Below are positions 8,219-17,204 of a stretch of 64,000 nucleotides of DNA, in pieces. Position numbers and translations under genes: made by a program. The notes under the pieces were generated by a model, which was not told where the DNA came from, did not search any database, and saw nothing but the letters and a program-made list of their open reading frames with translations. Origin of the DNA: Bacteroidetes bacterium UKL13-3 (GTDB lineage Bacteria; Bacteroidota; Bacteroidia; UKL13-3). The stretch covers positions 3,172,530-3,236,529 of the forward strand of contig CP012155.1 in assembly GCA_001602415.1 (NCBI GenBank). The letters run 5' to 3'. The first letter of the stretch is position 1; each line of letters begins with the position of its first letter.

Positions 8219-10564
8219 TTAGCGTAAGATAAAAATTTCTACATCATCTACACTTAACTGTAAATTAATGGATGATTGGTTTTGTGAAAAAGGATGATTG
8301 AATAATGGCATCCATTTTTGTGATGATGAGATGGGAAGGGAAACATCCGAACCGTTTTTAGAAAAAACAACGAGTACTTTCTGTCCGAAATAATTACGTT
8401 CATAAGCAAAACAATTTTTATTGGTAGGTATAAATTTATATTCTCCATACAATAATGCCATATTGTTTTTACGCAAACTTGTAAGTGCTTTTACTTTATT
8501 AATGAGTTGCTGTTGCTGTTCTGTATAATTATCAAATTGCATCATCCTTCTGTTATCCGGGTCGTTTCCTCCAGGCATAGCAAATTCATCTCCATAATAA
8601 ATGACAGGCACTCCGGGGATCGTCATGTTCATGGCCATCAATTGAGCCATTCTCAAAAAACCTTTCTCACTTCTATTTTGTATGTTACGTGTCCAACCAG
8701 CAAGTTTAGTGTCTTCATTTCCTAGCACACTTCCATCGGCTAGCGAAGCAAAACGCGGACGGTCTTGGTTGCCCGAGATATTTCCCATTAGGTGATGCCA
8801 ACCATAATAATCAAAACTTTCTAACAGCGTGCGTTGTAGGCTTGTCCATAATTGTTGTTGCTGCTCATTATTGTTGTTACCTGCAAATGCACCTACAGCC
8901 GCATCATACAAATTGAAGTCGAACTGTGCATCCATTTGTCCGCTATTTACATATGAGCCAATCAACTCCGGACTACCATAGGTTTCACCAATTTGGTAAA
9001 ATGTGGTGTTTGTTTGAGTTGCTTTTTCACGTTTTATTTTTTGTGTGAGTAATCGCCAAAAATCTTCAGGAACGTGTTTGCTGGCATCGTGCCTAAAGCC
9101 ATCTAAATCAAAATTCTTTACCCAAAACATAACACTATCGGCAACAACCTCTCTTACTTCTTTTCGCTGTAAATCCAATGTAGGCAAAAAAGTATCGAAC
9201 CAAGTTGTTAGTCGGTAGTCGTCCCATCGCTCTGTATTCATACTGCCATCAGGGAGCATTAACGGAGTAACCCAATCGGGGTGTTTTTTATAAAGAGGAT
9301 GATCGGTATGAATGTGATGTGCCACAAAATCCAACACTACATTCATGTTTTTTGAATGTGCATCACTAATTACATCGCCAAATAGTGGATTGGTTCCAAA
9401 TCGGTAATCAACTTTTGAATAGGAGGTTGGCCAATAACCATGGTAAGCCGAAAATTTGGTGGTTATATTTTTGTCCCAATATCCCCATGCACCAGTTGGA
9501 TTTTGCGAGATGGGAGAAAGCCAAAGTGTATTTGTACCGAGCTGATTAAAGTATTCGTCCTTTATTTTTTGTTGAACACCTTTTAAATCTCCCCCTAAAT
9601 ATTGGGCTTTAGATAACACACCATCCAATGGTTTTGGGTCGTTGGTTGTGTCGCCATTTTTAAACCGATCCACCATCAAAAAATACATTATTTGAGTGTG
9701 TAAATCGGTGCGCTTTAGTGAAGAACTTTCTTTCACAACATTCCCGTAGTGTAACGGAATCAGGATATCGTTTGCAATTTTATTTTCGTTACAAGCAAAA
9801 ATCCTAATATAAGAACGCTCCATTTCTTTAGCTGCTGCAGGAATGGTAAATGAAATAATATTTGTGCTAGGTATGCTCGCTGAAATCAAGAGTGTATTCT
9901 CCCAATACAAGAAATATTGCATAGCGTTGGTTGCCTCAATAAATACAGTTTGTTTTACGATTTTTTGAGATGTGAGCCTAGGAGCAATTGCATCGGGTTC
10001 GCCAAACTTTAGCTGTGCATTGGTTCCACCCATTCCATTGCTTACAATTGTTGCATTCACCGGATTCTCCTCTTTCCCGTTCACAACTAATTTGTATTGC
10101 TGATAGCCTTCATTAGCTTCTACGTTACTGAGAATCCATTTTTGAGTAGGGATATTGCCAATGGGTTTTAATAACGTACTATCAGCTACCCAAGCATTAA
10201 AACTTCCTTTGATGCGAACATCACTTGCCGGCTTTGCTAGTTCTATTTGCGCTGTTATTGCTAGTTTACGAATATTCCTACACGGAATATCTACAGCTCC
10301 TTTTGCTGTATGAAAACGAATATTAGCTAATGGTAAAGAGAATTTTCCTGCTACAATGTAGCTTCCCGTGTTTTCCGACAACAAGGATAAACCTTGCGGC
10401 CATTCCACTTTTTGTATGGCTGTTCCAGAGGGGAAATAATCACTTTTTACAATCGTTGTTTGTTTGGGTTGCAGTTGAATGGTTGAAGCTAACCCAACAA
10501 TTAAAGACTGAGCAAACACAAAAAGTGTTTGACACAAAAAAACAAACGTAAATAGTAAACGCAT
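8219..10564 (-). CDS. Large exported GH13 enzyme with N-terminal CBM48-like domain
   Basis: A 781-residue protein. Signal peptide MRLLFTFVFLCQTLFVFAQS; then a beta domain (residues 20-100), a CBM48/starch-binding-like domain at about 105-190 (VRIKGSFNAWVADSTLLKP), another beta stretch to 285, and a GH13 barrel from about 290. Catalytic residues visible are Asp493 (DGFRHDASKHVP), Glu527 (IGETYG) and Asp601 (GNQDRPR). Two usually invariant residues differ: region I reads DFVAHH (His416 for Asn) and region IV reads NQD (Gln600 for His). The changes suggest a divergent GH13 subfamily with altered specificity rather than loss of function, since all three carboxylates remain. Between maltose phosphorylase (2 bp gap) and the smaller amylase in the operon. 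Confidence 0.87.
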   Translation of the reverse strand: MRLLFTFVFLCQTLFVFAQSLIVGLASTIQLQPKQTTIVKSDYFPSGTAIQKVEWPQGLSLLSENTGSYIVAGKFSLPLANIRFHTAKGAVDIPCRNIRKLAITAQIELAKPASDVRIKGSFNAWVADSTLLKPIGNIPTQKWILSNVEANEGYQQYKLVVNGKEENPVNATIVSNGMGGTNAQLKFGEPDAIAPRLTSQKIVKQTVFIEATNAMQYFLYWENTLLISASIPSTNIISFTIPAAAKEMERSYIRIFACNENKIANDILIPLHYGNVVKESSSLKRTDLHTQIMYFLMVDRFKNGDTTNDPKPLDGVLSKAQYLGGDLKGVQQKIKDEYFNQLGTNTLWLSPISQNPTGAWGYWDKNITTKFSAYHGYWPTSYSKVDYRFGTNPLFGDVISDAHSKNMNVVLDFVAHHIHTDHPLYKKHPDWVTPLMLPDGSMNTERWDDYRLTTWFDTFLPTLDLQRKEVREVVADSVMFWVKNFDLDGFRHDASKHVPEDFWRLLTQKIKREKATQTNTTFYQIGETYGSPELIGSYVNSGQMDAQFDFNLYDAAVGAFAGNNNNEQQQQLWTSLQRTLLESFDYYGWHHLMGNISGNQDRPRFASLADGSVLGNEDTKLAGWTRNIQNRSEKGFLRMAQLMAMNMTIPGVPVIYYGDEFAMPGGNDPDNRRMMQFDNYTEQQQQLINKVKALTSLRKNNMALLYGEYKFIPTNKNCFAYERNYFGQKVLVVFSKNGSDVSLPISSSQKWMPLFNHPFSQNQSSINLQLSVDDVEIFILR

Positions 10565-10566
10565 GG

Positions 10567-12891
10567 TTAATTTGGTTTGCTGTGGTGTAGAATGTGTGCG
10601 GAATCTTTTTCGCTAATGGTATAGGAAGTGTTGTTTACCACAACCTCTATTTTATCGCCACTTAAGAGTTCAATAGTTAATTCGTGTTTGCCGATTAAAA
10701 CATGAACCACTCTTCCTCTAAACCGAATGTTAAAAGAAAATGATGCCCATTGTTTAGGTATCATTGGGGCGAAGTGAAGTTTTCCGTTTACAACTCTCAT
10801 ACCACCAAATCCTTGAATCACACTCATCCAGGTTCCAGCCATACTTGTAATGTGCAATCCTTCGTGCGCCTCATGGTTGTAGTCATCTAAATCCAAGCGA
10901 GAGGTTCGGAGATACATTTCGTATGCCTTTTCTTCATAGCCTAATTTTGCTGCTAAAATAGAATGCACACATGGCGATAATGAACTCTCGTGAACGGTGC
11001 GCGGTTCGTAATAATCAAAATTGCTTTTGAGTGTATGTGTATCAAAATGATCTTCAAAAAAATACAATCCTTGCAATACATCCGCTTGTTTGATGAAGCA
11101 CGAACGCAAAATTCTATCCCAACTCCACTTTTGGTTAATGGGTCTTTCTTTGGGGTCTAAATCAGCAACCAAAATTTGCTCCTTATCTAAATAACCCTCC
11201 TGTTGCAAGAAAATATTGAGTTCATCACTTTGCGGATAAAACATATTGTCGCAAATATGTTTCCAGTGTTTGAGTTCTTCTGCTTCGTTGAGTTTTGTTT
11301 TAACAACCAATGCTTCGTATGCTTTTTCGTAGTGCTCTTTTACTTCATTAATGGCCTGTGCCGCATATTGCATGCACCAACAAGCAATGTAATTTGTGTA
11401 CCAGTTGTTGTTCACATTGTTTTCATATTCATTGGGACCGGTTACACCATGCATTACATATTGTTTTTTATGATTACTCCAATGTACCCGTTGTGCCCAA
11501 AAACGAGCAATGCCAATCAATACCTCCGATCCGCCTTCCCACAAATAGGAAGCATCACCAGTATAATTAATGTAATTATAAATGGCATAAGCAATTGCTC
11601 CGTTGCGGTGAATTTCTTCAAAAGTAATTTCCCACTCATTGTGACATTCTTCGCCATTCATGGTTACCATTGGATACAATGCCGCACTGTTTTTAAATCC
11701 TAACTTTTCAGCATTTTCAATAGCTTTAGGAAGTTGGTTGTATCGGTATTGCAATAATTGGCGTGCCACTTTTTGGTGGTTGGTTCCTAAGTAAAATGGA
11801 ATACAATAAGCTTCGGTATCCCAATAGGTTGATCCTCCATATTTTTCTCCAGTAAATCCTTTTGGTCCAATATTTAAGCGATGATCGCGACCAGTGTATG
11901 TTTGGTTAAGTTGAAATATATTGAATCGGATGGCTTGTTGTGCTGCTGCATCACCGCTTATACGCACATCACACTGTTCCCATAATTGTTCCCAATCAAC
12001 AGCATGTTCGCTAAGCAATTGGTTATATCCTTTTGTGAGGGCTGCATCTAATTTTTCGTTACAAGCATGTTTCAATTGCGCATCTGAGTAATACATACTC
12101 GATACCACACTTACATATTTTTGAACTTCAAATATTTCGTTTTCATTAAGTGCAGTTGCTACCGAAAAGGATACAAATTTTTCTTTTTTTGTTGCTGTTG
12201 GAACAAGCTTAAATAACTCACCATTTTTTTTGTAAGTACTTGTGAAACCTTCGTATACTTCAAATCCAAGTTTTTTTGTACGAACTCCTATAAATGCCTT
12301 TTCACCCTGAATATACTCTTCAATGCTATCCCAAAACACTTCATCATAATTGGCATCTTTGTTTTTAACATTTGCATTGATGCTTGTAGTGCAAATAATT
12401 GTATCGTTGAAGTTTAATGCTTTCACACTATAGCGAATGCATCCTAACTCATCATCTACACGACTCACAAAACGCTCGGTAGTTACTTCAACTTCTTTAC
12501 CTGATGGAAAGGCAGCAATAAATTTACGGGAAAGTAAAGCATGTTGCATGTCGAGTTTGCGTTCAAAATTTCGTACTTTACAAACATTCAAATCTAAACG
12601 CTCATTCCCTATTTGAATTTCTACTCCTAGCCAATTAGGACTGTTTAATACTTTGGCAAAATATTCGGGATACCCGTTTTTCCACCAACCAACACGGGTT
12701 TTATCTGGATAATAAACACCGGCTATGTATGTTCCTTCTAATGATTTTCCGCTATAGTATTCTTCAAACATAGCGCGTTGGCCCATTTTGCCATTTCCAA
12801 TGCTAAATATGCTCTCACTCGACTCATGCATGGATGAATCGAAACCTTCTTCAATAATATTCCACTCGTCTACTTTGTAATATTGCTTCAT
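10567..12891 (-). CDS. GH65 maltose phosphorylase
   Basis: A 774-residue cytosolic enzyme of family GH65 that phosphorolyses maltose to glucose and beta-glucose-1-phosphate. The N-terminal super-sandwich starts MKQYYKVDEWNIIEEGFD. The (alpha/alpha)6 barrel carries GPKGFTGEKYGGSTYWDTEA and HGVTGPNEYENN, in which the Glu near residue 485 is the general acid. The phosphate-binding loop near the C-terminus is TSMAGTWMSVIQGFGGMRV. Length is typical. There is no signal peptide. Its start overlaps the 3' end of the beta-phosphoglucomutase gene by 4 bp, a translationally coupled pair that is diagnostic for the maltose route. Kojibiose or trehalose phosphorylase are related alternatives, but amylases and an MFS carrier favour maltose. 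Confidence 0.9.
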   Translation of the reverse strand: MKQYYKVDEWNIIEEGFDSSMHESSESIFSIGNGKMGQRAMFEEYYSGKSLEGTYIAGVYYPDKTRVGWWKNGYPEYFAKVLNSPNWLGVEIQIGNERLDLNVCKVRNFERKLDMQHALLSRKFIAAFPSGKEVEVTTERFVSRVDDELGCIRYSVKALNFNDTIICTTSINANVKNKDANYDEVFWDSIEEYIQGEKAFIGVRTKKLGFEVYEGFTSTYKKNGELFKLVPTATKKEKFVSFSVATALNENEIFEVQKYVSVVSSMYYSDAQLKHACNEKLDAALTKGYNQLLSEHAVDWEQLWEQCDVRISGDAAAQQAIRFNIFQLNQTYTGRDHRLNIGPKGFTGEKYGGSTYWDTEAYCIPFYLGTNHQKVARQLLQYRYNQLPKAIENAEKLGFKNSAALYPMVTMNGEECHNEWEITFEEIHRNGAIAYAIYNYINYTGDASYLWEGGSEVLIGIARFWAQRVHWSNHKKQYVMHGVTGPNEYENNVNNNWYTNYIACWCMQYAAQAINEVKEHYEKAYEALVVKTKLNEAEELKHWKHICDNMFYPQSDELNIFLQQEGYLDKEQILVADLDPKERPINQKWSWDRILRSCFIKQADVLQGLYFFEDHFDTHTLKSNFDYYEPRTVHESSLSPCVHSILAAKLGYEEKAYEMYLRTSRLDLDDYNHEAHEGLHITSMAGTWMSVIQGFGGMRVVNGKLHFAPMIPKQWASFSFNIRFRGRVVHVLIGKHELTIELLSGDKIEVVVNNTSYTISEKDSAHILHHSKPN

Positions 12892-13571
12892 GCTTTTGAA
12901 TTACTGTTTTCCAAAAAGGGTAATGTTAAAAGTTGGGTATAGTTTAAATGTTGCAACGAAGGAATGACCAAATGTGCGGCACGTAAAATATTGGCATCTC
13001 CTAATCCTATCGTATAAAATCCACCGGCTAATGCTGCTTCTATACCACTGGCGGCATCTTCAAATACAATTGTTTCATGTGGTTGAACATTTAATTGTGC
13101 CGCACCTTTCACAAAAACTTCGGGATGAGGTTTTGAAAATGTTACATGCCTGCCGTCTACAACAGTATCAAAAAAGGGCGTAATGTTGGTTTTATCTAAA
13201 ATTATTTGGGCGTTTTTACTTGAAGAACCTAGGCCAATTTTAACACCATTACTTTTTAGCTCTGATAAAAATTTCCAAACATTGGGTAGCAAATCATCAG
13301 GGTGCATGGTAGCAACCAATTCCAGGTACCAAGTATTTTTGGTATCCATTAAATCAATCTTTTCTGCTTGGCTAAGCTGCACTTTACCTTTACGCAAAAT
13401 ATATTCTAATGATTCAACCCTACTTACACCTTTCAGTTGCTCATTATCGTGTTCGGTAAATTCAATACCTAAACTTTCTGCAAGGCGTTTCCATGCTATA
13501 AAATGGTATTTGGCGGTATCAACCAGCACACCATCTAAATCAAATAAACAGGCTTTTATGGGTTTATACAT
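12888..13571 (-). CDS. pgmB: Beta-phosphoglucomutase
   Basis: A 227-residue HAD-superfamily enzyme that converts beta-glucose-1-phosphate to glucose-6-phosphate. Motif 1 is FDLDGVLVDTAKYH (nucleophile Asp11, acid/base Asp13), followed by the cap domain. Motif 2 is LGSSSKNA, motif 3 the Lys in FSKPHPEVF, and motif 4 VFEDAASGIEAA. The cap-domain sequence and ELKGVSRVESL match beta-PGM rather than other HAD phosphatases. It takes the beta-anomer released by the GH65 enzyme whose start overlaps its stop. ATG at 13571 (MYKPIK) is preferred; ATG at 13583 would add four residues and increase overlap with the upstream kinase gene. Confidence 0.92.
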   Translation of the reverse strand: MYKPIKACLFDLDGVLVDTAKYHFIAWKRLAESLGIEFTEHDNEQLKGVSRVESLEYILRKGKVQLSQAEKIDLMDTKNTWYLELVATMHPDDLLPNVWKFLSELKSNGVKIGLGSSSKNAQIILDKTNITPFFDTVVDGRHVTFSKPHPEVFVKGAAQLNVQPHETIVFEDAASGIEAALAGGFYTIGLGDANILRAAHLVIPSLQHLNYTQLLTLPFLENSNSKA

Positions 13572-14430
13572 CTTGCTTAACAAACAAATAGTTTACATGA
13601 TACGCCACCAAATGCTCTATAGGATGCTTGATGATACTGCTAATGGTTATACCTAAATCTTTTGCAGCCTCCTCTAAAACTTCACTAAAATGATATGCAA
13701 CAGACCCCACAAAATGAATGGGGATATTTTGATAATTTGGGAAACAACAAACGTGATTCTGCAGAAATAATTTCATTCCATCATATACCATTTGATGAAA
13801 ATGTGGGTGCGATTTATGTTTATTGATGAATGGCGTGAAACTGGCGAGGTACACATTTGCATGTGGTTTTTGATACACATTTTCGAATATGATTGCTTTA
13901 GATAAAATGTAACTGCCCTCAAAGTCATCAGCAATTTCTTGCGGCAACTTTTTATAAAGATAATCGGCTAGCAAACGTTTGCCTAAATAACTTCCACTTC
14001 CTTCGTCACCTAAAATATATGCTAAAGCTGGAACTTCCTCGTGTAACGTATGCCCATCGAAATAACAAGAGTTGGAACCTGTGCCAATAATACAGCTAAT
14101 GCATGCTTTGCCCTTGTAGGTTGAATAAGCCGCAGCAACCAAATCGTGATCAACATAAATACTCGCTTTGGTAAAAACCAACATTAATCCATGTGCAACA
14201 ATTTGTTTGTAATGATCACTGGAACAGCCTGCTCCATAGAAGTATACTTCATTTACATTCGGTGCTGTATTTGTTAAGGCACTGTTTTTACGAATTTCTT
14301 TACCAATAAATTCGGAAGCATGAAAAAATGGGTTAAACCCCATTGTATCAAACGTAGCCGCAATGTTACCGCCCTCATCTACCAAAGCCCAATCAGCTTT
14401 TGTTGATCCACTTTCTACAATAAGTTTCAT
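13564..14430 (-). CDS. BadF/BadG-type sugar kinase (N-acetylglucosamine kinase family)
   Basis: A 288-residue ASKHA-fold kinase. The phosphate-1 motif is MKLIVESGSTKADWALVDEG, phosphate-2 is SCIIGTGSNSCYFDG, and the glycine-rich YILGDEGSGSYLGKRLL follows; these define the BadF/BadG and GlcNAc-kinase branch. First gene of the starch operon, overlapping pgmB by 8 bp. Maltose phosphorolysis yields one free glucose per cycle, and no other hexokinase or ROK glucokinase is present in the cluster. I infer that this enzyme phosphorylates glucose here; the family assignment alone would predict N-acetylglucosamine kinase. Only an assay or close homologue could settle the substrate. Confidence 0.85.
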   Translation of the reverse strand: MKLIVESGSTKADWALVDEGGNIAATFDTMGFNPFFHASEFIGKEIRKNSALTNTAPNVNEVYFYGAGCSSDHYKQIVAHGLMLVFTKASIYVDHDLVAAAYSTYKGKACISCIIGTGSNSCYFDGHTLHEEVPALAYILGDEGSGSYLGKRLLADYLYKKLPQEIADDFEGSYILSKAIIFENVYQKPHANVYLASFTPFINKHKSHPHFHQMVYDGMKLFLQNHVCCFPNYQNIPIHFVGSVAYHFSEVLEEAAKDLGITISSIIKHPIEHLVAYHVNYLFVKQDV

Positions 14431-14485
14431 TCTGTGGGTGTTATGTATAAATATATTTAATTCAAATACGCATATTGCGCATATT

Positions 14486-14515
14486 CAAATATAAGAATTT
14501 GACTTAATGTACAAA
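14486..14515 (-). promoter_or_regulatory. Promoter of the starch/maltose operon
   Basis: On minus, TTTG (14515-14512), an 18-bp spacer and TATATTTG (14493-14486) match the Bacteroidota housekeeping consensus (TTTG at -33, TAnnTTTG at -7). Transcription would begin near 14480, leaving a leader of about 50 nt before the kinase ATG. Confidence 0.7.
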
Positions 14516-14524
14516 GTACAATTA
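14504..14524. promoter_or_regulatory. Palindromic operator overlapping the -33 box
   Basis: An imperfect 21-bp palindrome with a perfect core TGTACAAAGTACA (14508-14520). It covers the -33 TTTG of the operon promoter and lies about 100 bp upstream of the divergent NUDIX-type regulator gene. The position suggests repression of the starch operon by that regulator (inference). Confidence 0.5.
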
Positions 14525-14621
14525 GTCCTTTTTTTGTTTCATTCTGTATTTTAACAACATATTAATAGAATAGGTAGATTTTGTAACTGTTTGTAATATT
14601 GCATTCATTACCCATTAACTT

Positions 14622-15341
14622 ATGAAAAGTACTTCATTTAAAAACCACATATCTGTTGACTGCGTTATTTTTGGCTATAACGAAGAAGAAAATAAACTGG
14701 AAGTTCTACTTATTGAGCAGAAAGAGCCTTCGCAAAACTCTTCACACCCATATGTCCCACAATTTGCATTGCCAGGCGATTTGGTTAATGAAGAAGAAAG
14801 TTTAGATGATGCCGCGGTTCGTGTTTTAAAAGAACTCACACATGTTGAAGGATTACATTTGCGTCAGTTTTTTTCGTTTGGCGATCCGATGCGCGTAAAA
14901 CAGGAGAAGGACATTGAGTGGTTAAAATTTTACAGGTCTGATCCTGATGCACGCGTAATTACCGTTTCTTATTACACCTTAGTACGAAAAGAAATGATTA
15001 ATCCTGAACCAGGATCGTTTGCTAAAAATGTTGTTTGGCGAAATATCAAACGTGTTCCGCCTTTGGCTTTTGACCATAACCAAATTGTAAAAAAGGCAAC
15101 CGAAGATATCAAAGACCGTATCTATCAGAACCATATTGCACACCAATTGCTGCCTAAAAAATTTACGTTGCGCCAACTTCAGAATTTGTACGAGGTGGTA
15201 TTAAATACAGAATTTGATAAACGCAACTTTGTAAAACGTATTAAAAAAGACGAAGAATTGATACCGTTGGCCGAAAAGCAAAAAGGAGTGATGCATAAAC
15301 CGGCACAACTGTATTCCTTTAAAATGAAGAAGAAAAAATAG
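14622..15341 (+). CDS. NUDIX-derived transcriptional regulator (NrtR/AraR-like)
   Basis: A 239-residue two-domain protein: an N-terminal NUDIX fold (residues 1-150) and a C-terminal winged helix (about 160-225; KFTLRQLQNLYEVVLNTEFDKRNFVKRI is the characteristic NrtR-family wHTH). The Nudix box is degenerate: GDLVNEEESLDDAAVRVLKE has RVLKEL where an active enzyme has REUxEE, so pyrophosphatase activity is probably lost and the domain is a ligand sensor. Such proteins in Bacteroidota control sugar catabolism, for example the arabinose regulator AraR. It is divergent from the six-gene starch operon across a 191-bp gap containing the palindrome at 14504-14524. I infer that it is the local regulator, sensing a sugar or sugar-phosphate intermediate. 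Confidence 0.85.
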   Translation: MKSTSFKNHISVDCVIFGYNEEENKLEVLLIEQKEPSQNSSHPYVPQFALPGDLVNEEESLDDAAVRVLKELTHVEGLHLRQFFSFGDPMRVKQEKDIEWLKFYRSDPDARVITVSYYTLVRKEMINPEPGSFAKNVVWRNIKRVPPLAFDHNQIVKKATEDIKDRIYQNHIAHQLLPKKFTLRQLQNLYEVVLNTEFDKRNFVKRIKKDEELIPLAEKQKGVMHKPAQLYSFKMKKKK

Positions 15342-15516
15342 TTTAGGTCTAATGGTTACGATTTAATGTGCAGTTGTTTATCGAATCGTGGCTCTTTCTA
15401 TCATCTATGAACCACCAACTATCATCACTTTCCGTTTATGTTGAATTGTTAGATTATTGAACTAGTTTATTGTCGCGCTGAATTCACCAAAGTTGAGGTG
15501 TGTTTTCTTTGCTTAT

Positions 15517-16368
15517 CTACCCAACAAATCGCTCAATCATCTCAACCACTTCATCTGCATGATGGCCGTATACCATGGTATGGTGGTTTCCATCTACATA
15601 CTCAACCCTTGCATTGCGCATATTGCCAACAGCTTTTTCTGCTAAGTAACCAGGCAATATTGGTTCTCCTAGATTGTAATTATCTGTTGCGCAAATAAGT
15701 AAAGCTGGTTGTTTTAACGCCTTAAAATATTTTAGAATAGGAGAAATTCCAACATCCAAAGCCACTTGCAAAATTTGCGCTAAATCTGTTCGCGGTTTTA
15801 CTGATCCATCAGGGAGCGTTTTAATATCTGCTTCGAAATATGCCTCCATATCTTCATCCCAAAAATTGATGTATGGTGCTTTATTAATCATCTCAAAATA
15901 GGCCTCCTTGTTAGGGTATACTTTATCCAATCGCCCCAAAGCTGTTTGTAGCATTTCTGAAGTGCGTGGGTGCATTTCGGGAGCCGAATCTAAAAACACT
16001 ACTTTACTTACATGATGCGCATAATAATAACAAAGGTATGAAGCAAGAAAACCTCCATATGAATGTCCAACCAAAACCACTTGTTCTAATTTTAGATAGT
16101 TAAGCAATTCAATCACATCCCTTGCATGTGCTTTTATGGTATAACCAAAAACAGGATGACTGCTTAATCCTCTTCCCCTCAAATCGAGTGCAACCAATTC
16201 ATATTGTTCACCCAAACCATGCGATACCAATCCTTCAAAAGCTCGGCAATTTGCAGTGAGTCCGTGCAACAATACAAGCGTTGGTTTTCCAGGGTTGTGG
16301 TACTTTACGTAATGAATATTTATTCCATTTACATGGACTATTTCACTTGTTACTTCTTTTGTTTTCAT
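15517..16368 (-). CDS. Alpha/beta hydrolase
   Basis: A 283-residue cytosolic alpha/beta-hydrolase. Oxyanion segment LVLLHGLTANCRAF, nucleophile elbow VGHSYGG (Ser103), VVFLDSAPEM after the next strand, and a C-terminal His in VDGNHHTMVYGHH. The LDLRGRGLSS motif after strand 4 is typical of esterases and C-C hydrolases of this fold. The 3-bp gap to the upstream hydroxybutyrate dehydrogenase indicates one transcript, so an acyl- or hydroxy-ester substrate is conceivable, but specificity cannot be read from sequence. The 175 bp downstream to the NUDIX regulator gene shows nothing recognisable. Confidence 0.82.
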   Translation of the reverse strand: MKTKEVTSEIVHVNGINIHYVKYHNPGKPTLVLLHGLTANCRAFEGLVSHGLGEQYELVALDLRGRGLSSHPVFGYTIKAHARDVIELLNYLKLEQVVLVGHSYGGFLASYLCYYYAHHVSKVVFLDSAPEMHPRTSEMLQTALGRLDKVYPNKEAYFEMINKAPYINFWDEDMEAYFEADIKTLPDGSVKPRTDLAQILQVALDVGISPILKYFKALKQPALLICATDNYNLGEPILPGYLAEKAVGNMRNARVEYVDGNHHTMVYGHHADEVVEMIERFVG

Positions 16369-16371
16369 AAA

Positions 16372-17145
16372 CTATTGTGCTGTCCATCCTCCTTCAACAG
16401 GTACTGAAATTCCGGTAATGGTTGTTGCCTCATCGGCAGCTAAAAATGCAACGGTGTTGGCAATTAATTCAATTGGAATAAACGATTTTATTGCCTGTTT
16501 GGCTAACATCACTTTTTGAATCACCTCTTCCCTGCTCAACCCATGCGCCTTCATTTGGTCGCCAATCTGATTTTCAACAATTGGTGTATGCACGTATCCC
16601 GGACAAACAGCATTACATGTAATATTAAATGGTGCACCCTCTAAAGCAATGGTTTTGGTAAACCCTATAATACCATGTTTACTGGATACATAAGCCGATT
16701 TATACTCGGAAGCAACCAACCCGTGTGCCGATGCAATATTGATAATCCGACCAAATTTCTGTTTTTCCATGTATGGCCACACAGCTTTGGTAAGAAGAAA
16801 AGGGGCAGTAAGATTAATACCAATAATGGCATTCCATTTTTCTAAAGGAAAATCCTTCACAGGAGAAACAAATTGAATACCTGCATTATTCACCAAAATA
16901 TCAATGGTTCCAAATTTATCAACTGCTTGTGATACCATTTCGTCAATTTGCTTAGACTCGAGCACATTGCATGGCGAAAACAAATAGTCAATTCCAAATT
17001 CTTTAGCTACATCGGCAGCAATTTCAGCACCATTAGCTTCTAATCCGTTAAACACAATATTGTGTCCTTTTGCGGCAAATACGCGAGCTGTTGCCAACCC
17101 AATACCGCTCGTACTACCGGTTATTAAAACTGTTTTTTTTGTCAT
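16372..17145 (-). CDS. 3-hydroxybutyrate dehydrogenase (SDR)
   Basis: A 257-residue classical short-chain dehydrogenase that oxidises D-3-hydroxybutyrate to acetoacetate with NAD+. Cofactor motif TGSTSGIGLA (residues 10-19), NNAG at 87-90, catalytic Ser139, Tyr152 and Lys156 (YVSSK). The loop TCNAVCPGYVHTPIVENQI and the ending GISVPVEGGWTAQ are hallmarks of BdhA/HbdH rather than of fatty-acid reductases (FabG). It may use ketone bodies or mobilised polyhydroxybutyrate. Followed after 3 bp by the hydrolase and preceded, 59 bp away, by a sodium/solute symporter gene on the same strand. Confidence 0.87.
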   Translation of the reverse strand: MTKKTVLITGSTSGIGLATARVFAAKGHNIVFNGLEANGAEIAADVAKEFGIDYLFSPCNVLESKQIDEMVSQAVDKFGTIDILVNNAGIQFVSPVKDFPLEKWNAIIGINLTAPFLLTKAVWPYMEKQKFGRIINIASAHGLVASEYKSAYVSSKHGIIGFTKTIALEGAPFNITCNAVCPGYVHTPIVENQIGDQMKAHGLSREEVIQKVMLAKQAIKSFIPIELIANTVAFLAADEATTITGISVPVEGGWTAQ

Positions 17146-17204
17146 AACTCATTGAATAAATAACATTGCATAGTATGCAAGGTTTAGTGAAAACGCAAGA
17201 AAAT

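Noticed and set aside
11203..11703. Plus-strand 166-codon open frame inside the maltose phosphorylase gene
   Set aside because: Antisense to highly conserved GH65 sequence with no recognisable protein features.
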